A stretch of DNA of 64,000 nt, taken from positions 10,363 to 74,362 of the forward strand of contig CAYTPE010000001.1 in NCBI GenBank assembly GCA_964439885.1, written 5' to 3'. Under the pieces are notes generated by a model. That model made no database searches and had not been told where the DNA came from. It was given only the letters and a program-made list of their open reading frames with translations. Positions 59,239 through 64,000 of the stretch are shown here, piece after piece. Within the stretch, counting starts at the first letter, position 1, and the number at the start of each line of letters is the position of its first letter. The position numbers and the translations under genes are program-made. The stretch is from CAYTPE01 sp964439885. GTDB taxonomy: Bacteria; Patescibacteriota; Patescibacteriia; Magasanikbacterales; GWA2-37-8.

Positions 59239-61917
59239 ATGTCAGAAAAAATGCCCATTATAGTAGATGGTTCAAGAGGGGTAGAAGAGAAAGCTGGGCT
59301 GTCGGAGCCTCAGGGCGGCTCGGATCAACGAGAAATAATTCAACCAGAAACTCCAGAATCCATTCCCGAACTGACACCAAAACAGTCACGCTTTTTTAAT
59401 TTTTTACGTCAGCACCGCCTAGGTGTGGCGCTTGGTTTGTCGTTTTCGCTGCATGGCGGATACATGGAACGAGACAAAGTTGTTGCGTTTGCCGATGATA
59501 CTGTGGAGGTGAGTAAAGAAGCTCTCAGCGCGCTTGGCAGTCTTCCAAAAAAGGCTTGGCACGAAATGGCAAATTGGTACCATCGTAACAGAATTGATAC
59601 CACACAAGCCGAAGCGTTTAGCCGCAAAGCCGGCGAGATTATGGAACGCTCTGAGCGTGGTGAGCGGCAGCAGCTTGATTGGGCAAATCTTATGCCAGAT
59701 ATAGAATTTTTTTCCGGTGGCATTAGTGTAGAAGAGCACGAACATGAAAAAGCATATATTGCTGCAGAATATGCTCGTATCGACGCGCTACCGCGTTTGC
59801 CCGACGAATTGGCCGATATGAACTCAGTGTTAGCCCTGCAGCCGCCAAGTGGCGAGGGCACATCGATGCTCGCGCGCGCAGATAAGCAGCCAGTATGGTG
59901 TGAGGGTTTGGCCAAGTGGGTGCTCGTTATGTTTCGCCATCGTTATCCCGAAAAAGAAATACACATGCAGCAGCTTTTAGTGGAAGGCAAGAACAAGAAA
60001 GCCGAACCGCATTTGCGCGCATTCATGAAAGTAGGAGACAAAACATACGCCTTGGACGGAAGCGAAGCATATGAGTTGACTCAAAACGATTTTGAGGGTT
60101 CAGTAGTGACGACGCCTGAGGAATTGTATCTCGCGCCATTGGTTCCACATCCACGTTCGCAGGTAGTAGACAAACACGAAGACTTTCTCGCTGCCGAGCG
60201 ATCCAAAGCTGCACTCAAATCAAAAGCAGAAGATGTTGCGTTGGCTGAACCGCCACCACGAGAGGTTACCATGCGTAGCCGTTTGCAAATGGCGTCAGCA
60301 AGCAGCGATACTTCAATAGATCAGCGAGATATTGTTTTCCGTCTCAAAAGAGTGCATCGCGACAAACGGGAACCGCTCGAAGATCCCACCGCCGCACAGG
60401 ATAAAAAATTACGCAAAGCTTTTGAAGACGACAAGAGCTTTAGGTTCTACCGAGCCTTGAGTAGCGGAGGACACGTACAAAATACCAAAGATGATTTTTC
60501 GTGGCGCGTATCGGGCGAGCCAGGCGAGCTGGTTGTTTCGCACCTGCCCTATCAAGAATTGATGGAGAGAATTAAAGATCCTGAGGGGTATGGGTGGAGA
60601 GAGAGGGTCTTTGAACTTAATCCCAATGTGCTCGTGGTAGGTAAAATTCCTGATTGGTATTCTCTTCGTAGAGAAGGTTTGGCTGTTGTTGAAGTCAGAC
60701 CTTCAACTCTGGGAGCAAAAGAAATCGAATTGGTAGACAGAGTGGGTGATGTGGTGCTAGCAGGACAAAACAGCTGTCGGTTCGATAATGAATCGGCTGG
60801 TGTGTGGGAGTGTAGTGCAAAAGAACCAAGGTCTGTCGGTGAAGAAGTGGAGAAAACAGTTGTGTGGTATGACATGAACGGTATGCTCCAAAAAAAAATG
60901 CTCGCCAAAGAAGGCCGATACGTTAGTGGGGGCTATATAAGTTTAGCCAAAAACGAAGCTGGAATCAAAAAAGTCTCGCTCAGTCGTTTGGATGAAAATG
61001 AACCATTCGCTTCATTTCTGGGTGAGCGGGCATTCATCAACTCTTTAACTGGTCTTGTATCAACCGATGAACGCCGGCCGAATGGAGACATTAAACGTCT
61101 TTATACTGTGGACGGAAAATTATTGGATGATACACTAATGGGGGACATTACACCTAATGAGCCCTATACGATTTGCCCTCGAAAAGGTAGTAGGGGTGGA
61201 TATATTCTGAATAAAGAACACCAACGCATTTTTGAGGCACCCTCAGGCTTCATTGGTGAAGATGTCCAAAATGATGGTCCGTTTGTTTTTTTTACGTGGT
61301 CTTTAGGCAGTAATGCACATAAAAAGTTTTATTTTATCCGCGTTGATGGAAGCGTTAGCCAAGCCTACGATCATGTTCGCTTTGAAGGTGCACTCGGAGT
61401 TGTAATGATCGGCCGTAAAAAATATTTTATAGATGATCATGAAAACAAGCTTTCAGATGGGTATGAATATGCGAACGTGTTGCCGGGTGGTATACGAGTG
61501 GCGCGGTTGAACGGTAAGCAGGTAATTCTCGACACTTATTTTCAACCTATTTCGGATGGTTATAAAAATATAAGCTATGCTGGTTTTGGCCACATCTGCA
61601 TTGCCGATGAAGAAGTAGAAAGCGGTAGGACAAAAAAATACTTACTTGACGGCAAAACCGGTAAACGCATTACTCAAAAACCCTATAGAAAAATATCTAA
61701 TTTTGTATATGGAAGAGCCATAGCTCGAGATTTTGAAGGTGGGTATAACTACCTCCTTGACGATAAAGGAAATGAAATACGCCAGGAAGTGTATAACATA
61801 ATTTATGGCAGAGATGGTGATGTGGCCAGTGATGCGGCTGAAGCAGTGTGGTGGCTTATGGATGCCGAAGGAAAGTTCGCGTATTATATAGATAAAAATG
61901 GTAAAAAAATTTTTTAG
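59239..61917 (+). CDS. Transglutaminase-like protein with C-terminal WG-type repeats
   Basis: This 892-residue protein has a polar N-terminus and a hydrophobic stretch near residues 58-72 that may be a membrane or export segment. A transglutaminase/cysteine-protease-like triad is visible: Cys221 in VWCEGLAKWVL, His258 in EPHLRAFMKVG and Asp273 in YALDG. From about residue 480 to the end it carries beta-propeller-like repeats with alternating NGK, YxxIS and DG patterns (YKNISYAGFGHI, KYLLDGKTGKR), resembling WG repeats. Function and substrate are unknown; the triad and repeats suggest a protein-processing or adhesion role. The 3' end is followed closely by the translin gene. Confidence 0.7.
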   Translation: MSEKMPIIVDGSRGVEEKAGLSEPQGGSDQREIIQPETPESIPELTPKQSRFFNFLRQHRLGVALGLSFSLHGGYMERDKVVAFADDTVEVSKEALSALGSLPKKAWHEMANWYHRNRIDTTQAEAFSRKAGEIMERSERGERQQLDWANLMPDIEFFSGGISVEEHEHEKAYIAAEYARIDALPRLPDELADMNSVLALQPPSGEGTSMLARADKQPVWCEGLAKWVLVMFRHRYPEKEIHMQQLLVEGKNKKAEPHLRAFMKVGDKTYALDGSEAYELTQNDFEGSVVTTPEELYLAPLVPHPRSQVVDKHEDFLAAERSKAALKSKAEDVALAEPPPREVTMRSRLQMASASSDTSIDQRDIVFRLKRVHRDKREPLEDPTAAQDKKLRKAFEDDKSFRFYRALSSGGHVQNTKDDFSWRVSGEPGELVVSHLPYQELMERIKDPEGYGWRERVFELNPNVLVVGKIPDWYSLRREGLAVVEVRPSTLGAKEIELVDRVGDVVLAGQNSCRFDNESAGVWECSAKEPRSVGEEVEKTVVWYDMNGMLQKKMLAKEGRYVSGGYISLAKNEAGIKKVSLSRLDENEPFASFLGERAFINSLTGLVSTDERRPNGDIKRLYTVDGKLLDDTLMGDITPNEPYTICPRKGSRGGYILNKEHQRIFEAPSGFIGEDVQNDGPFVFFTWSLGSNAHKKFYFIRVDGSVSQAYDHVRFEGALGVVMIGRKKYFIDDHENKLSDGYEYANVLPGGIRVARLNGKQVILDTYFQPISDGYKNISYAGFGHICIADEEVESGRTKKYLLDGKTGKRITQKPYRKISNFVYGRAIARDFEGGYNYLLDDKGNEIRQEVYNIIYGRDGDVASDAAEAVWWLMDAEGKFAYYIDKNGKKIF

Positions 61918-61933
61918 AATAACCAGAAATAGT

Positions 61934-62512
61934 ATGCTCAACAAAAAATACTTCCAACAAGTTCGTACCGATTTGCTCTCATACGCCGAGAAGCGCCGCG
62001 ATGTTATCAAATCCGCCGGAGACGCCCAGCACCACGCCAAGCGCGCTATTTTCGCTCTGCAACGCGATAGCACCGCCGATGCCGACGAGTCTCTCACGGC
62101 GGCCAAAGAGCTGCTCGCCGGTTTGGTCAAAAAGTACAAGAATGATAGCCGCATTATTGAAGAAGGATCTTATCGAGCCGCGCTCGAGGAATTTATCGAA
62201 GCTACTTTGTTTCAGCAGTTTCTCGCCAAAAAAGATTTAGGAGAAATTAAAGGGTTGCCCATCGATTCCGATGCCTTTATCGCTGGGTTGGCCGATGTGC
62301 CGGGAGAAATTGTACGCTACGCTACTAAATCGGCCACCGAACGTAATTTCAATATGGTGCAATACTGCTATCAAGTCGCCGAAGCAATTATTGGGGAGTT
62401 GCTCGATATGGACTTAACTGGGTATAATAGACAGAAGTTCGACCAAGCCAAACAGGCGTTGCATAAATTGCAGCAAATCGTCTACGAGGTGAGCCTTAAA
62501 AATAACTTGTAA
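61934..62512 (+). CDS. Translin family protein
   Basis: Started at the ATG at 61934, the product has 192 residues in an all-helical layout matching translin: early RTDLLSYAEKRRDVIKSAG, a central EEFIEATLFQQFLA, then GEIVRYATKSATERN and a C-terminal helical region with VAEAIIGELLDMDL. Eukaryotic translin binds RNA/DNA and with TRAX trims small RNAs. Related proteins occur in archaea and some bacteria, with unclear roles. Possible job: RNA processing. It follows the WG-repeat gene by 16 bases. Confidence 0.85.
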   Translation: MLNKKYFQQVRTDLLSYAEKRRDVIKSAGDAQHHAKRAIFALQRDSTADADESLTAAKELLAGLVKKYKNDSRIIEEGSYRAALEEFIEATLFQQFLAKKDLGEIKGLPIDSDAFIAGLADVPGEIVRYATKSATERNFNMVQYCYQVAEAIIGELLDMDLTGYNRQKFDQAKQALHKLQQIVYEVSLKNNL

Positions 62513-62532
62513 AGCCCAATATTATAAACGTT

Positions 62533-64000
62533 ATGTTTTTGTTTTTATCACAAAAAGTATCTGACTATTGGGTGAGAGCTGTGGTAGTGCTAGCTTTTAT
62601 AGCAAGTTGTGCGTTTGCCGTAACTGTTGCTCGCGCAGCTGATGCGCCTCTTGTTTCCGCATCCCTTTCGATGCCGTTTATTCACAATGCCGGTCAATAC
62701 GCTGAGCCGGTCAAATTTAAGGCAGAGCTTTTGCCGGGGAGTGTGTCGGTGCTCTCGGACACATTAGTCTATTCATTTCCATCGTCTTCAGGTTTTTCCG
62801 AAGCGCCTGTGCGCGGAGCCTTTACGGTTACGGGTCTTGAGCGGGCCAGCACGAGCGTCAATTATTTTATCGGTAATGATTCTTCCAAGTGGAAGAGTAA
62901 TATTGCTACCTATAATTCAATTTCGCTCGGAAACGTATTTCCGGGCGTTGCTGTTCATCTCGAAACAAAAAAGAATACAGTTGAAAAAATCTTTACCGTG
63001 AGCCCAAAAGTAAATCCGAGTAAAATCAAATTTACTGTTTCGGGCGGCGTCAATCTCAGTGTCGAAAGCGGCGGATCTTTATCGGTGCGTTCAAGCAATT
63101 CAGCCGAGCCGATTTCTTTTCAATTTTCCAAACCAGTTGCCTACCAAATTATCAATAACGTGAGAAAAGAAGTCCCAGTTCGCTACACGCTTTTCAATCG
63201 TTATACCTATGGATTTAGCGTAGGGAAATACGATATATCAAAGCCGCTTATTATTGACCCTGAACTTGATACATTGGTTGCCAGTACTTTTTTTGGCGGC
63301 AATTCTAATGAAACTGGCCCGCGCGGTGTAGTGGCAAATGACGGTTCTTTTTATTTTGCAGCCGCCACAGCTTCTACGGATTTACCTACGTCCACAGGAG
63401 CTTATGGGCCGACGCTGGTGGGAACAACCGGCATATTCGTGGCTAAAATGTCCGATACCAGTCATTTAAGTGCTCTTACGTACATTGGTAGCCCCAGTCA
63501 GAACAGCGCGCCAACCCAGCTCTTGCTTGATACGCAGGGAAGACCTGCTTTGCTTGGTAGTACTATCGGGAGCTATCCCACCACACCGGGGGCCTTCCAG
63601 ACAAGCACACTTGGTGGCACGGACATGTTTCTAACGATTTTTAGTTCAGATTTGACATCGTTGGTAGCTTCTACTCTGTACAGCAGTAGTGCCTCCGATT
63701 CACCAAGTAACTTTAAAATTGCTTCTAATGGAAATTTTTATATTTATGGACGATCCGGGCAGACGAACGATCTACCGATGGCCGGCAGCTCATATAGCGG
63801 AGTATATAATGCGGGTGGGTCGACAGCGTCAGTCATTGCTGAATTCAATCCAACCTTAACCACTCTCATCGCCTCAACGTATGTGCAGGGGAACACAACC
63901 ACTTTTGGCGATGATCTTGTTATCGACGGAGCGGGAAACATTTGGGTCACCGGCCAAACTGCCGCGACTAATTTCGCCACCACCAGTGGAGCATTCCAGC
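62533..64000 (+). CDS. Secreted DUF7948/SBBP beta-propeller protein, 5' part
   Basis: An open frame from the ATG at 62533 continues without a stop to the window edge (at least 489 residues). It starts with a signal peptide whose core is VVVLAFIASCAFAVTVARA. A first domain (about residues 40-240) has FIHNAGQYAEPVKF and IGNDSSKWKSNI, like DUF7948. From about residue 245 come SBBP-type repeats (LDTLVASTFFGGNSNETGP, STDLPTSTGAYGPT). It is probably a large extracellular protein of the same surface set. The C-terminus is outside the window. Confidence 0.8.
   Translation, partial: MFLFLSQKVSDYWVRAVVVLAFIASCAFAVTVARAADAPLVSASLSMPFIHNAGQYAEPVKFKAELLPGSVSVLSDTLVYSFPSSSGFSEAPVRGAFTVTGLERASTSVNYFIGNDSSKWKSNIATYNSISLGNVFPGVAVHLETKKNTVEKIFTVSPKVNPSKIKFTVSGGVNLSVESGGSLSVRSSNSAEPISFQFSKPVAYQIINNVRKEVPVRYTLFNRYTYGFSVGKYDISKPLIIDPELDTLVASTFFGGNSNETGPRGVVANDGSFYFAAATASTDLPTSTGAYGPTLVGTTGIFVAKMSDTSHLSALTYIGSPSQNSAPTQLLLDTQGRPALLGSTIGSYPTTPGAFQTSTLGGTDMFLTIFSSDLTSLVASTLYSSSASDSPSNFKIASNGNFYIYGRSGQTNDLPMAGSSYSGVYNAGGSTASVIAEFNPTLTTLIASTYVQGNTTTFGDDLVIDGAGNIWVTGQTAATNFATTSGAFQ

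Noticed and set aside
1..64000. UGA recoded as a sense codon as in Gracilibacteria/SR1
   Set aside because: Several well-conserved genes end properly at TGA (e.g. 381, 12099, 19906, 21033, 44779) and I saw no conserved gene with an internal TGA.

Overview
The window looks like a chromosomal segment of a Candidate Phyla Radiation (Patescibacteria) bacterium, most likely from the Parcubacteria-like side. This is inferred from gene content and style, not from a marker-gene tree. Most starts lack a clear Shine-Dalgarno sequence, genes are tightly packed and often overlap, and large CPR-type repetitive secreted proteins are present. Housekeeping genes include rpmA, dnaG-rpoD, murG, ftsW/rodA, cca and pilT. 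TAA, TAG and TGA all end genes, so the code appears standard. The window opens inside an aminotransferase gene and closes inside a large secreted beta-propeller gene.

Layout. 1-8.0 kb: surface-sugar operon (aminotransferase, SDR, a CBS-NeuB-SAF-TIM fusion, methyltransferase, two nucleotide-sugar dehydrogenases, epimerase). 8.1-10.5 kb: rpmA on the minus strand, divergent from a small membrane gene, an FtsW/RodA gene and a GNAT gene. 10.5-24.3 kb: dTDP-sugar genes (rfbB, a ketoisomerase-like cupin, rfbD and a long-form rfbA), a glycosyltransferase-RmlD fusion, several GT2 enzymes, an rRNA methyltransferase and a mannose-isomerase-type cupin. Together with the first operon this makes and assembles nonulosonic, uronic and deoxy sugars for a surface polysaccharide or glycoprotein coat. 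24.3-29.2 kb: a DUF475/TerC-like membrane protein, a patatin, an alanine-rich secreted coiled coil, and a three-part transporter-like/spermidine synthase-like/glutaminyl-cyclase-like fusion. 29.4-38.0 kb: two proline tRNAs, pilT, cca, then a MacAB-like efflux operon led by an AbrB-type regulator.

38.05-39.75 kb is a GC-rich island unlike the rest. It has a promoter-to-terminator unit for a structured non-coding RNA that contains a tRNA with anticodon UCA, and two tiny membrane-protein genes with unusually strong ribosome binding sites. 39.9-44.8 kb returns to housekeeping (dnaG, rpoD, murG), with a decayed GxxExxY nuclease-like gene between inverted repeat arms.

44.9-58.2 kb is a cell-surface locus: a 2148-residue repeat protein with an internal 470-bp perfect duplication, several secreted or single-pass proteins, a protein ending in a dockerin, and two directly following membrane-anchored proteins that begin with cohesin-like domains. 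This apparent cohesin/dockerin display module is the strongest candidate for an undescribed system. 59-64 kb carries tRNA-Lys, a transglutaminase-like protein with WG-type repeats, a translin and the start of an SBBP-type protein.

Two further genome-wide patterns stand out. Many spacers consist of imperfect 6-11-base words followed by their inverted copies. Short palindromic elements also sit in frame inside cca, dnaG, rpoD and a glycosyltransferase gene.
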